DNA from: UBA10161 sp964581105
GTDB lineage: Archaea > Micrarchaeota > Micrarchaeia > Anstonellales > Anstonellaceae
Length of the DNA: 26,045 bases
Assembly (NCBI GenBank): GCA_964581105.1
Contig: CAZOMB010000015.1
Location: forward strand, 1-26,045
Reading direction: 5' to 3'
A model generated the notes under the pieces. That model was not told the origin of the DNA. It did not search any database and saw only the letters and a list, made by a program, of their open reading frames with translations. Positions 1-6,977 of this stretch are shown piece by piece (position 1 is the stretch's first letter; each line of letters opens with the position of its first letter). A program made the translations under genes and the position numbers.

Positions 1-1170
1 TCCTGAGTCTTTTTTGAGCTTTTCAGCCTTGTCTGTTTTTTCCCAGGTAAACTCAGGCTCTTCCCTTCCAAAATGCCCATAGCACGCGGTTTTTTGGTAA
101 ATCGGCCTTCTTAACTTAAGGTCAGCTATAATCTGACCTGGCTTGAGCCTGAAGTTTTTCTTCACAAGCTCAACCAGCTTGCCATTCTCAACTTTGCCTG
201 TGCCAAAAGTGTCCAAAAACACTGAAACAGGCTCTGCAATGCCTATCACATATCCAAGCTGGACCTCGCATTTTTCCGCAAGGCCAGCAGCAACAATATT
301 TTTTGCAATATAGCGCGCCATGTAAGAGGCAGAGCGGTCCACTTTTGTCGGGTCCTTGCCTGAATAGCATCCGCCTCCGTGCGCAGACATGCCGCCATAA
401 GTGTCAACAATCACTTTCCTTCCGGTCATGCCAGTGTCAGCAGCAGGCCCTCCAAGCACAAACCTTCCAGTGCCATTTATAACTACTTTTGTTTCCTGCG
501 AATAATACTTGCCAAGAGTTGGTTTTACGACTTTTTCAAGCAAATCACCCTTTATTTGCTCTGCAGTGATCTCCTTTCCCTCACGCTTTTCATCATGCTG
601 AGCTGCAATCACAACTGTGGTCACCCGCTTAGGGGAGTGCTTTTCGTCATACTCAACAGTGACCTGGGTTTTCCCGTCAGGCCTAAGATAAGGAATCGTT
701 TTCTTTTTCCTTGCCTGGGACATTGCATAAGCCAATTTATGGGCAAGGGAAATTGGAAGCGGCATAAGCTCAGGCGTTTCATTGCAGGCATACCCAAACA
801 TTATTCCCTGGTCGCCAGCGCCGATTTCCTCAAGTTTTTCCTCTTTTACCCCTAGGGCAATGTCTGGAGACTGTGCGTGTATTGAGACCAGCACCCCACT
901 TCCCTTGCTGTCAAAGTAATATTCTGGCTTGCTGTATCCTATTTCGCCGATCACATGCCTTGCAATTCCCTCAACATTGCAGTATCCTTTTGTATTTATC
1001 TCGCCTGCCACAACAATAAGCCCGGTGGTGGCAAGCGCCTCTACTGCAACGTGCGCGTTTTCGTCCTGCCTGATAAGGTCGTCAAGTATTGCATCTGATA
1101 TCTGGTCGCACACCTTGTCAGGGTGTCCCTCTGTGACAGACTCTGAAGTGAAAAGGTATGTTTTAGCCAT
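1..1170 (-). CDS. metK: S-adenosylmethionine synthetase, bacterial type (3' end cut by window edge)
   Basis: Makes S-adenosylmethionine from methionine and ATP in the cytoplasm. The frame is open from the ATG at 1170 to base 1 (390 codons, no stop), so only the last few residues can be missing. Family motifs of the bacterial/eukaryotic enzyme are clear: TEGHPDKVCDQISDAILD near the N-terminus (ATP-binding His16), GAGDQGIMFGYA near residue 116, and GGCYSGKDPTKVDRSA in the second half. Most archaea carry a very divergent archaeal-type enzyme, so the bacterial form is notable. The start is supported by a GGTGAT ribosome-binding site about 6 bases upstream (1176-1183) and an AT-rich TATA-like stretch near 1200-1212. 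It is transcribed away from the tRNA-Arg gene. Identity is secure; the origin by transfer from bacteria is inference. Confidence 0.96.
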   Translation of the reverse strand, partial: MAKTYLFTSESVTEGHPDKVCDQISDAILDDLIRQDENAHVAVEALATTGLIVVAGEINTKGYCNVEGIARHVIGEIGYSKPEYYFDSKGSGVLVSIHAQSPDIALGVKEEKLEEIGAGDQGIMFGYACNETPELMPLPISLAHKLAYAMSQARKKKTIPYLRPDGKTQVTVEYDEKHSPKRVTTVVIAAQHDEKREGKEITAEQIKGDLLEKVVKPTLGKYYSQETKVVINGTGRFVLGGPAADTGMTGRKVIVDTYGGMSAHGGGCYSGKDPTKVDRSASYMARYIAKNIVAAGLAEKCEVQLGYVIGIAEPVSVFLDTFGTGKVENGKLVELVKKNFRLKPGQIIADLKLRRPIYQKTACYGHFGREEPEFTWEKTDKAEKLKKDSG

Positions 1171-1288
1171 GCAAATCACCGCACTGCTATGCTTCCCTTT
1201 TGCTTATAATATGCGCTGCCTGTTTTATTCTGATTGGAATACAGAGTTCCTAATGCTCATTTTAATACTGTTTGCACGAAATTAGCCT

Positions 1289-1420
1289 GCCCTCGTAGTC
1301 TAACTTGGATAGGACACAAGCTTGCGGAGCTTGGAATCCGCGTTCAAGAACCTTTTTTGCTTCGCAAAAAAGCTTCACCAAAAAAATGCAAAAAAGGTTG
1401 GACAAATCGCGGCGGGGGCG
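1289..1420 (+). tRNA. tRNA-Arg(GCG) with a T-loop intron
   Basis: The spliced RNA folds as a complete cloverleaf. Acceptor GCCCTCG (1289-1295) pairs with CGGGGGC (1413-1419) over 7 bp; D stem GTCT/GGAC; D loop with the GG pair; anticodon stem CAAGC/GCTTG; loop TTGCGGA, giving anticodon GCG for Arg codon CGC with G37; variable region GAAT; T stem CCGCG (1338-1342) pairs with CGCGG (1408-1412). The T-loop TTCAAAT forms only if 1348-1405 is removed. The discriminator base is G1420 and no CCA is encoded. A TATA-like TTTTAATA at 1260-1267 lies about 25 bases before the mature 5' end. An ordinary gene finder could miss this tRNA because its T arm is split. Confidence 0.9.
1348..1405 (+). other. tRNA-Arg T-loop intron (58 nt, position 58/59)
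   Basis: Removing these 58 bases restores a normal 7-base T-loop. The ends form a BHB-like motif: exon GTTC pairs with intron GGAC, the 3-base bulges are AAG (5') and AAA (3'), and the outer helix AACC/GGTT extends to a perfect 12-bp stem, AACCTTTTTTGC with GCAAAAAAGGTT. A competing inner hairpin, CTTTTTTGC-TTC-GCAAAAAAG, is the element shared with the glycine tRNA introns. Because AA occurs at both boundaries, the cut could slide by one or two bases without changing the product. Two extra bases (TC) next to the 3' bulge make the motif slightly relaxed. Confidence 0.85.
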
Positions 1421-1444
1421 TTTTATTCCAAAAGAGGTGAGAAA

Positions 1445-1510
1445 ATGAGAAGAAGAAGAAAATCTGCAACGAGAAGGCAGACAAGAAAAAGGGCAAAGGG
1501 AAGAAAATAA
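1445..1510 (+). CDS. 21-residue highly basic peptide (possible eL41-like protein)
   Basis: A 22-codon frame starts with ATG, 4 bases after a strong ribosome-binding site, GAGGTGA at 1434-1440. The product has 13 Arg/Lys out of 21 residues (MRRRRKS at the start, KRAKGRK at the end) and no acidic or aromatic residue. Size and composition resemble ribosomal protein eL41, a very short Arg/Lys-rich peptide, but no diagnostic motif can be seen and the tryptophan of many eL41 proteins is absent. It sits between tRNA-Arg and korA. The alternative is chance: AG-rich DNA readily encodes Arg/Lys. The ribosome-binding site is the main argument that it is real. Confidence 0.45.
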   Translation: MRRRRKSATRRQTRKRAKGRK

Positions 1511-1592
1511 AATCTACGTCAATTGCTGAATATGCCCTTTATTAATTTCAACACTTAACGAAATAGGTGCGACCCAAACACTCGTGGTAAAA

Positions 1593-3359
1593 ATGCAAGT
1601 AGTCAATAAGGTAAATTTCAAAATAGGCGGCCCTGCTGGGACAGGGGTTGCAACAGTTGGCGCTCTTTTTGCAAAATGCCTGCAAAGGACAGGCTTAGAG
1701 GCATTTGGCACAAATGACTACCCATCGCTGATTAAAGGCGGGCACAATACATATGCAGTAAGGGCAGGGCCAGACAAAGTACACTCATTAATGGGAAAAG
1801 TTGACATTTTAATAGCCCTTGACAAAAAAACAATTGAGCTTCATTCTAATGAGCTTTCAGATGGCGCAGTAATAATTTATGACTCAGGAAAAATAAAAGG
1901 AGCAGAAGAACTGGTCAAGCCAGGCAAAATAAAACTGATTGGAGTGCCGCTCACTGAGCTTGCAGTAAAAGCAGGCGGCGCAATAATGTTCAATACAGTT
2001 GCACTGGGCGCGTCAATGGGCTTAATGCATCTTGACTTTGCAATCCTTGAAAAGCTCGTGTCAAAAATGTGGAGAAGAAAAGGCCAAAGGATAGTTGATG
2101 AAAATATAGCAGCAGCAAAAGCAGGCTATGAGTTTTCAAAAGATGCAGTAAACGGCACTTTCAAGATAAAAATAGAGCAGATACAGCGCGACAGAAAAAA
2201 AATGCTCATAAATGGGAACGAGGCTTCTGTAATAGGGGCAGTAAAGGCAGGCTGCAAGTTTGTTGCAGAATACCCGATGAGCCCATCATCATCAGTCCTT
2301 CACTTGATGGCTGGTCATGAGCGAGACTTTGGGGTAATAGTAAAGCAGACAGAAGATGAGCTTGCAGCAGCAAATATGATTGCTGGTGCTGGGTTTGCAG
2401 GCGCCAGGGCAATGACAGCAACTTCTGGGGGCGGCTTCTCATTAATGGCAGAAGCGCTTGGCATGATGGGATTGTCAGAAACCCCCTGCGTTATTTTCGA
2501 GGTACAGCGCTGCGGCCCTTCAACAGGCCTTCCAACATATACAGAGCAGGCAGACCTGAACTTTGTGCTTCATGCATCGCAAGGAGAGTTCCCGCGGGTA
2601 GTAATTGCACCAGGCGACCAGACAGATTGCTTCAAAGAGGCAGTAAACGCATTCAACATTTCAGAGCTTGTGCAAACCCCTGTAGTTGTGCTTTTGGACA
2701 AGTACCTTGCAGAAAGCTCAATGACAGTTGAGGACTTTAGGGAAATAAAAACAAAGGTTGACAGGGGAAAACTCATGACAGATGAGCAGATGCAAAAGCA
2801 AAAAAACTTCAAAAGGCATTCACTTACAAATGATGGGATTTCACCCCGCTGCTTGCCAGGCCAGGAAAACGGAATGCATGTGTGCTCAAGCTATGAGCAT
2901 GATGAAACCGGGTTTTCATCAGAAGAGCCAGGCATGAGAATAAACCAGATTGACAAAAGGGCAAAGAAGCTATCGGCAATTCCTGATGAAATCATAGCAC
3001 CGACCTTTTACGGGGAAGATGAGAGCAAGGGGCAAATACTGCTGGTTTGCTGGGGCTCAACAAAAGGCCCAATGCTTGAAGCACTCAAAGTGCTTGAAGA
3101 AAGAGGAATAAAGGCACGCATGATGCACATCTGCTATGCTTCCCCATTCCCATCAAAGCCTGTGCTTTTGGCTCTGAACAAATTCCTTGAAAGCAAAAAG
3201 AAAACAATAATATTTGAGGGAAACTCAGAAGCGCAAATGAGGGGCTTAATACTCCAAAAAACAGGATATTATATAGAAAACACGCGCCTTCGCTATGACG
3301 GAAGGCCATTTACCCCAGAGGAAATAGTTTCTCATGTTGAGAAAATGCTCAAAAAGTGA
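1593..3359 (+). CDS. korA: 2-oxoacid:ferredoxin oxidoreductase, fused gamma-alpha subunit
   Basis: Subunit of the enzyme that oxidatively decarboxylates 2-oxoacids (2-oxoglutarate or a broader range) to acyl-CoA while reducing ferredoxin. Residues about 1-195 are the gamma domain (IGGPAGTGVATVGALFAK and SLIKGGHNTYAVR near the N-terminus). The alpha (pyrimidine-binding) domain starts near residue 205 with GNEASVIGAVKAGCKF and EYPMSPSSS, and continues with GPSTGLPTYTEQADLNF. The linker DGISPRCLPG and the C-terminal domain are typical of the fused form. Length is about 588 residues, as expected. The canonical YPITP motif reads YPMSP, a conservative change. The start is uncertain: ATG 1593 is preferred, and a GTG lies 9 bases upstream. 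The next gene, korB, begins at or just after this stop, so the two are surely co-expressed. Substrate cannot be settled from sequence. Confidence 0.93.
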   Translation: MQVVNKVNFKIGGPAGTGVATVGALFAKCLQRTGLEAFGTNDYPSLIKGGHNTYAVRAGPDKVHSLMGKVDILIALDKKTIELHSNELSDGAVIIYDSGKIKGAEELVKPGKIKLIGVPLTELAVKAGGAIMFNTVALGASMGLMHLDFAILEKLVSKMWRRKGQRIVDENIAAAKAGYEFSKDAVNGTFKIKIEQIQRDRKKMLINGNEASVIGAVKAGCKFVAEYPMSPSSSVLHLMAGHERDFGVIVKQTEDELAAANMIAGAGFAGARAMTATSGGGFSLMAEALGMMGLSETPCVIFEVQRCGPSTGLPTYTEQADLNFVLHASQGEFPRVVIAPGDQTDCFKEAVNAFNISELVQTPVVVLLDKYLAESSMTVEDFREIKTKVDRGKLMTDEQMQKQKNFKRHSLTNDGISPRCLPGQENGMHVCSSYEHDETGFSSEEPGMRINQIDKRAKKLSAIPDEIIAPTFYGEDESKGQILLVCWGSTKGPMLEALKVLEERGIKARMMHICYASPFPSKPVLLALNKFLESKKKTIIFEGNSEAQMRGLILQKTGYYIENTRLRYDGRPFTPEEIVSHVEKMLKK

Positions 3360-3364
3360 TTGAT

Positions 3365-5311
3365 ATGACAACAACACAAGAACTGACTGGCCATGCGCCC
3401 AATTGGTGCCCTGGCTGCGTGCTTCCAGGCACCTTGATACACAAAAACCCCTCAGTGGAAAAGATAGAGGACATAAAAGAAGGCGACTGCGTGCTCGGGA
3501 GTGATGGTTCTTATCACAAGGTTACAGAGGTTTTTGTCCACAGGCACAGGGGAAAAATGTATAGAATAAGATCAATGTGTCTTGGTAAAACAACCCTTAC
3601 TGAAGAACACCCGGTCCTTGCTGTTGAGAGAAAACAAGTGAAATTACACAACACAGAATTTGAGCTTAAGTGGACTCGGGCAGACAAACTCAAAAAAGGA
3701 GACTACGTGGCATTTCCTATACTTAAGGAAGAAAAAGATCTGAGAGAGATAAAGCTTCCCCTAAAAAGAAAAAAAATGGACAGAAAAAGTAAACCTCTGC
3801 CTCAAAAAATAAAAGTTGGTGGAAGTTTCTTGAGACTATGTGGCTATTACATTGCAGAAGGCCATGTCCATAAACGCGAAATAGTCCTTACATTCAACAC
3901 CAAAGAAATGGGTCTTGTAGATGAAGTAAAGAGACTAGCAAAAGAGATTTTCGGTCTTAATGCAACTTCAAAAATAAGAGAACACAAGCACACTATAGAT
4001 GTTACAATACACTCCTCAATGCTTTCAAGGGTTTTCAAAGAATGGTTTGGGACAGGTGCTGCAAATAAAAAAATACCTCACTTTATTATGACTCTCCCAA
4101 AGGAAAAGCAAAAGGAACTCATCAGAGCAATGTGGCTCGGTGATGGATGGGTGGGGAAAGGAATAGCCACATACAAAACTATCTCACACGTACTTATTGA
4201 GCAATTGAAGCTTCTTCTTATACGCCAGCAAGTGGTACCTGTCCTCTCGATAGAATCTGCACATGGTATGCATAAAGAAGCTTACACGCTGCACATTGTG
4301 AACAGGAGAGACATAGCAGTGCTCTCATATCTCCTTGGAATGCCTATCAAAATGCGGCCAAAGTGTAGAGCCCCATCAAGCATAATTCTTGAGGAATTTG
4401 TCTTGACACCTATAAGCGATATAAAAACATTTGATTACGATGGACCAGTTCACAACTTTGAGGTAGAAGGAGTCCACAGCTATGTTTGTGAGAATGCAAC
4501 ACTGCACAACTGTGGCAATTTCTCAATACTTCTATCACTAAAAGGCGCAATTGCAAAGCTTGGCATTCCTGCACAAGAAGTTGTTGTTGCATCAGGAATA
4601 GGCTGCTCTGGAAAATTGCCGCACTTCATAAAGACATATGGATTTGAAAGCATACATGGCAGGGCAATGCCTGCAGCAACAGGCATACACTTGGCAAACA
4701 ACAAGCTTACAACAATAATAGTTGGCGGAGATGGCGACGGCTATGGGATTGGAATGGGCCATTTTATCCATGCAATGCGAAGAAACCTTGACATGTGCTA
4801 CATAGTACATGACAATGAAATTTATGGGCTGACTACAGGACAAACTTCCCCGACAACAAAAAAAGGAATAAAGACAAAGTCAACTCCAAATGGCTCTATT
4901 GAAAAGGAAGTAAACCCATTGATGATTTCTTTGGCAGCAGGAGCAACGTTTGTTGCACGCGGCTTTTCTGGAGACATACCTCATTTGACAGGCTTAATAG
5001 CACAAGGGATAAAGCACAGGGGAATATCGCACATAGATGTCCTGCAGCCATGTGTGACATGGAGAAAAGACCTCCCATACTCTCTTTACCAGCAAAAAGT
5101 TTACAAGCTGGAAGCTGAAAGCCATGACAGCTCAAGTTTTGAAGCTGCAATGAAAAAAGCGCAGGAAAAAGAAAGATGGCCAATTGGCATATTTTACAAA
5201 ACTGACAAGCCCATTTACACTGATGAAATACCTTTCATAAAGGAAAAGCCGCTCACAAAGCATGACATGTCAAATATTGACATAACAAAATTTGTCGAGG
5301 AATTTTTCTGA
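3365..5311 (+). CDS. korB: 2-oxoacid:ferredoxin oxidoreductase, beta subunit precursor with intein
   Basis: TPP- and [4Fe-4S]-binding beta subunit, partner of korA. The 648-residue precursor contains a 365-residue intein (residues 18-382); the spliced protein is 283 residues, a normal length. The exteins rejoin as NWCPG + CGNFSILLSL, rebuilding the family motif WCPGCG. Other motifs seen are ASGIGCSGKLPHF (third cluster Cys), GGDGDGYGIGMGHF (Mg-TPP site), DNEIYGLTTGQTSPTT, and LQPCVTW (fourth cluster Cys). ATG 3365 is chosen because GTGAT at 3356-3360 is a good ribosome-binding site; the in-frame GTG at 3356, overlapping the korA stop, is the alternative. Without splicing the iron-sulfur and TPP site is split, so activity should depend on splicing. 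Confidence 0.95.
   Translation: MTTTQELTGHAPNWCPGCVLPGTLIHKNPSVEKIEDIKEGDCVLGSDGSYHKVTEVFVHRHRGKMYRIRSMCLGKTTLTEEHPVLAVERKQVKLHNTEFELKWTRADKLKKGDYVAFPILKEEKDLREIKLPLKRKKMDRKSKPLPQKIKVGGSFLRLCGYYIAEGHVHKREIVLTFNTKEMGLVDEVKRLAKEIFGLNATSKIREHKHTIDVTIHSSMLSRVFKEWFGTGAANKKIPHFIMTLPKEKQKELIRAMWLGDGWVGKGIATYKTISHVLIEQLKLLLIRQQVVPVLSIESAHGMHKEAYTLHIVNRRDIAVLSYLLGMPIKMRPKCRAPSSIILEEFVLTPISDIKTFDYDGPVHNFEVEGVHSYVCENATLHNCGNFSILLSLKGAIAKLGIPAQEVVVASGIGCSGKLPHFIKTYGFESIHGRAMPAATGIHLANNKLTTIIVGGDGDGYGIGMGHFIHAMRRNLDMCYIVHDNEIYGLTTGQTSPTTKKGIKTKSTPNGSIEKEVNPLMISLAAGATFVARGFSGDIPHLTGLIAQGIKHRGISHIDVLQPCVTWRKDLPYSLYQQKVYKLEAESHDSSSFEAAMKKAQEKERWPIGIFYKTDKPIYTDEIPFIKEKPLTKHDMSNIDITKFVEEFF
3416..4510 (+). mobile_element. 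Intein with LAGLIDADG homing endonuclease in KorB
   Basis: A 365-residue protein-splicing element. Block A is CVLPGTLI with Cys1; block B is TLTEEHPVLAV (TxxH); block F is VHNFEVEGVHSYV; block G is NATLHN followed by Cys+1 of the extein (TGT 4511-4513). All splicing residues (Cys1, the block B His, His-Asn, Cys+1) are present. The central part has two LAGLIDADG-type motifs, LCGYYIAEGHV and LIRAMWLGDGWV, with Glu and Asp in the catalytic positions, so the endonuclease may be active. The insertion point lies between the two cysteines of the CPGC cluster motif. Codon choice looks more mixed than in the flanking exteins, which fits acquisition from outside, but was not counted. Confidence 0.97.
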
Positions 5312-5390
5312 TTCAAAAAAATTTGCAAACCATTTTATACTTTCACTGAAGAATTTTTCTGATTTTTTTGTCAAGTGTGGGGTGATTTTA

Positions 5391-6362
5391 GTGCCTTCGC
5401 CAGTAAAAGAATTTATTAGTGAACATTTCAAGCATTTTAACTCAGCAACCCTTGCTGATGCTGCACAAGCATATGAAAAGCACATAAACAATGGAGGGAA
5501 AATGTTCCTGGCGATGGCAGGGGCAATGAGCACTGCAGAATTGGGAAAGTCGCTTGCAGAAATGATACGAAAGGACAAAATGCATGCAATAAGCTGCACA
5601 GCTGCAAACCTTGAAGAGGACGTATTCAATCTTGTTGCACATGACTATTACCACCGGATTCCAAATTACCGCGACTTAAAGCCAGCAGATGAAAAAAGGC
5701 TTTATGACAAAGGGCTTAACAGGGTCACTGACACCTGCATACCAGAAGAAGAGGCAATGGGAAGGGTTGAAAAAGCAGTTTTGGATGTATGGAAAAAATA
5801 CGAAAAAGAATCAAAATCCCTTTTCCCGCACCAGGCGCTTTACGAGTCAATCAAATCAGGCGCTTTAAAAGAGCATTACCAGATAGACCCTAAAAACAGC
5901 TGGCTTGTGGCAGCTGCAGAAAAAAACCTTCCAATATTTGTGCCAGGCTGGGAAGACTCAACACTTGGCAACATGTTTGTTTCAGAATACATGCAGGGAA
6001 ACATAAAAAGCCTTGAAACAGTCAAGAGTGGACTTTATTACATGCGCGACCTTATCAAATGGTACAAAAAAGAGTCAAAAAAGTCAAGCATAGGCTTCTT
6101 TCAGATAGGTGGGGGAATAGCCGGGGATTTCCCAATATGCGCAGTTCCCCTCATAAAGCAGGACTTAAGGCAAGAAGCTCCCTTTTGGGGATATTTTTGC
6201 CAGATAAGCGATTCTGTCACAAGCTATGGCTCATACTCAGGAGCAGTGCCCAATGAAAAAATAACCTGGGGCAAATTGGATGAGAATACTCCCAGATTTG
6301 TTATAGAATCAGACGCAACAATTGTGGCTCCGCTTATATTTGCCTATGTTTTGGGGTGGTAA
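5391..6362 (+). CDS. Deoxyhypusine synthase-family protein
   Basis: Likely transfers the aminobutyl group of spermidine to a lysine of translation factor aIF5A, the first step of hypusine formation, or a related polyamine reaction. Family features: NGGKMFLAMAGAMSTAELGK near residues 34-53, FQIGGGIAGDFPICAVP in the NAD region, and the C-terminal GAVPNEKITWGKLDE, whose WGK lysine (about residue 295) matches the catalytic lysine of deoxyhypusine synthase. GTG 5391 is chosen because a near-perfect ribosome-binding site, GGGGTGAT, ends 4 bases before it; an upstream ATG at 5292 has none and would overlap korB. Product 323 residues. Some members of this superfamily act on other polyamine substrates, so the exact reaction is inferred. 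Confidence 0.85.
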   Translation: MPSPVKEFISEHFKHFNSATLADAAQAYEKHINNGGKMFLAMAGAMSTAELGKSLAEMIRKDKMHAISCTAANLEEDVFNLVAHDYYHRIPNYRDLKPADEKRLYDKGLNRVTDTCIPEEEAMGRVEKAVLDVWKKYEKESKSLFPHQALYESIKSGALKEHYQIDPKNSWLVAAAEKNLPIFVPGWEDSTLGNMFVSEYMQGNIKSLETVKSGLYYMRDLIKWYKKESKKSSIGFFQIGGGIAGDFPICAVPLIKQDLRQEAPFWGYFCQISDSVTSYGSYSGAVPNEKITWGKLDENTPRFVIESDATIVAPLIFAYVLGW

Positions 6363-6364
6363 GC

Positions 6365-6976
6365 ATGGATGACTTGCTAAAATCAGAAAAAGAGGACAAT
6401 ATGACAATTCTCGCCAGGGCAGCAGAAGAAGGAAACACTGAAAAAATAAAAGAGCTGCTCTCAGGGGGAGTGGATATAAACTCAAAGCCAACAAAAAACA
6501 TGACCGCACTTATGCTTGCCTGCGAAAAAAACCATGTGAAAACAGTCAAATTCCTTCTTGAAAAAGGCGCAGACACAGAAATAAAAGAAGCTGACGGAAT
6601 GACTGCCCTTGACTTTGCAGCATGGAATGGAAACCTTGAGACAGTAAAGCTCTTGCTTGAAAAAGGCGCAGACATAAACTCAAAGGACAAGGCAGAGGAC
6701 ACATGCCTTCATTCTTCTGCAAATGCAGGCAACAATGAAACAATAAAGCTTCTTTTGGAAAAAGGGGCAAAGCTTGAAGAAAAGAACATCAATGGCCAGA
6801 CAGCCCTCATGCTTGCCTGCCATGTAGGGAATGAGGACACTGCAAAGCTCTTGCTTGAAAAAGGCGCAAGAATAGATGCAAAAGACTCAGAAGGCTGGAC
6901 TCCTTTAAAATATGCCAAAAACTCAAAATATGATGCTCTTGAAAAAATCCTAAAAGACGCAGGCGCAAAAGAATAA
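6365..6976 (+). CDS. Ankyrin-repeat protein
   Basis: A 203-residue protein made almost wholly of six ankyrin repeats of 33 residues. Repeats 2-5 are near consensus (for example TALMLACEKNHVKTVKFLLE and GADINSKD); the first and last are degenerate caps. There is no signal peptide or membrane segment, so it is likely a cytoplasmic protein-binding scaffold with unknown partner. The start ATG 6365 follows the stop of the deoxyhypusine synthase-like gene by 2 bases, with GGGGTGG spanning that stop as ribosome-binding site, so translation is coupled. The coupling hints at a role with that enzyme or its substrate, but this is inference. Repeated codons for LLLEKGA produce visible DNA-level repeats. 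Confidence 0.93.
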   Translation: MDDLLKSEKEDNMTILARAAEEGNTEKIKELLSGGVDINSKPTKNMTALMLACEKNHVKTVKFLLEKGADTEIKEADGMTALDFAAWNGNLETVKLLLEKGADINSKDKAEDTCLHSSANAGNNETIKLLLEKGAKLEEKNINGQTALMLACHVGNEDTAKLLLEKGARIDAKDSEGWTPLKYAKNSKYDALEKILKDAGAKE

Positions 6977-6977
6977 A

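Noticed and set aside
1234..1510. Longer ORFs running through the tRNA-Arg gene into the basic mini-ORF
   Set aside because: They translate the tRNA and its intron; only the part after the ribosome-binding site at 1434-1440 is plausible as coding.
5300..5364. A 14-base direct repeat (GAATTTTTCTGATT) at 5300-5313 and 5351-5364 between korB and the synthase-like gene
   Set aside because: AT-rich and short; the first copy overlaps the korB stop and the second sits in a T-rich run, so chance or a terminator is enough to explain it. It is too short and unflanked to call an attachment site.
5292..5390. A longer start for the deoxyhypusine synthase-like protein
   Set aside because: The extension has no ribosome-binding site, overlaps korB, and is low-complexity; GTG 5391 has a near-perfect site.
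6365..6976. Regular DNA repeats that could suggest a CRISPR or satellite
   Set aside because: They are the codons of 33-residue ankyrin repeats, in frame and diverged, with no spacers.
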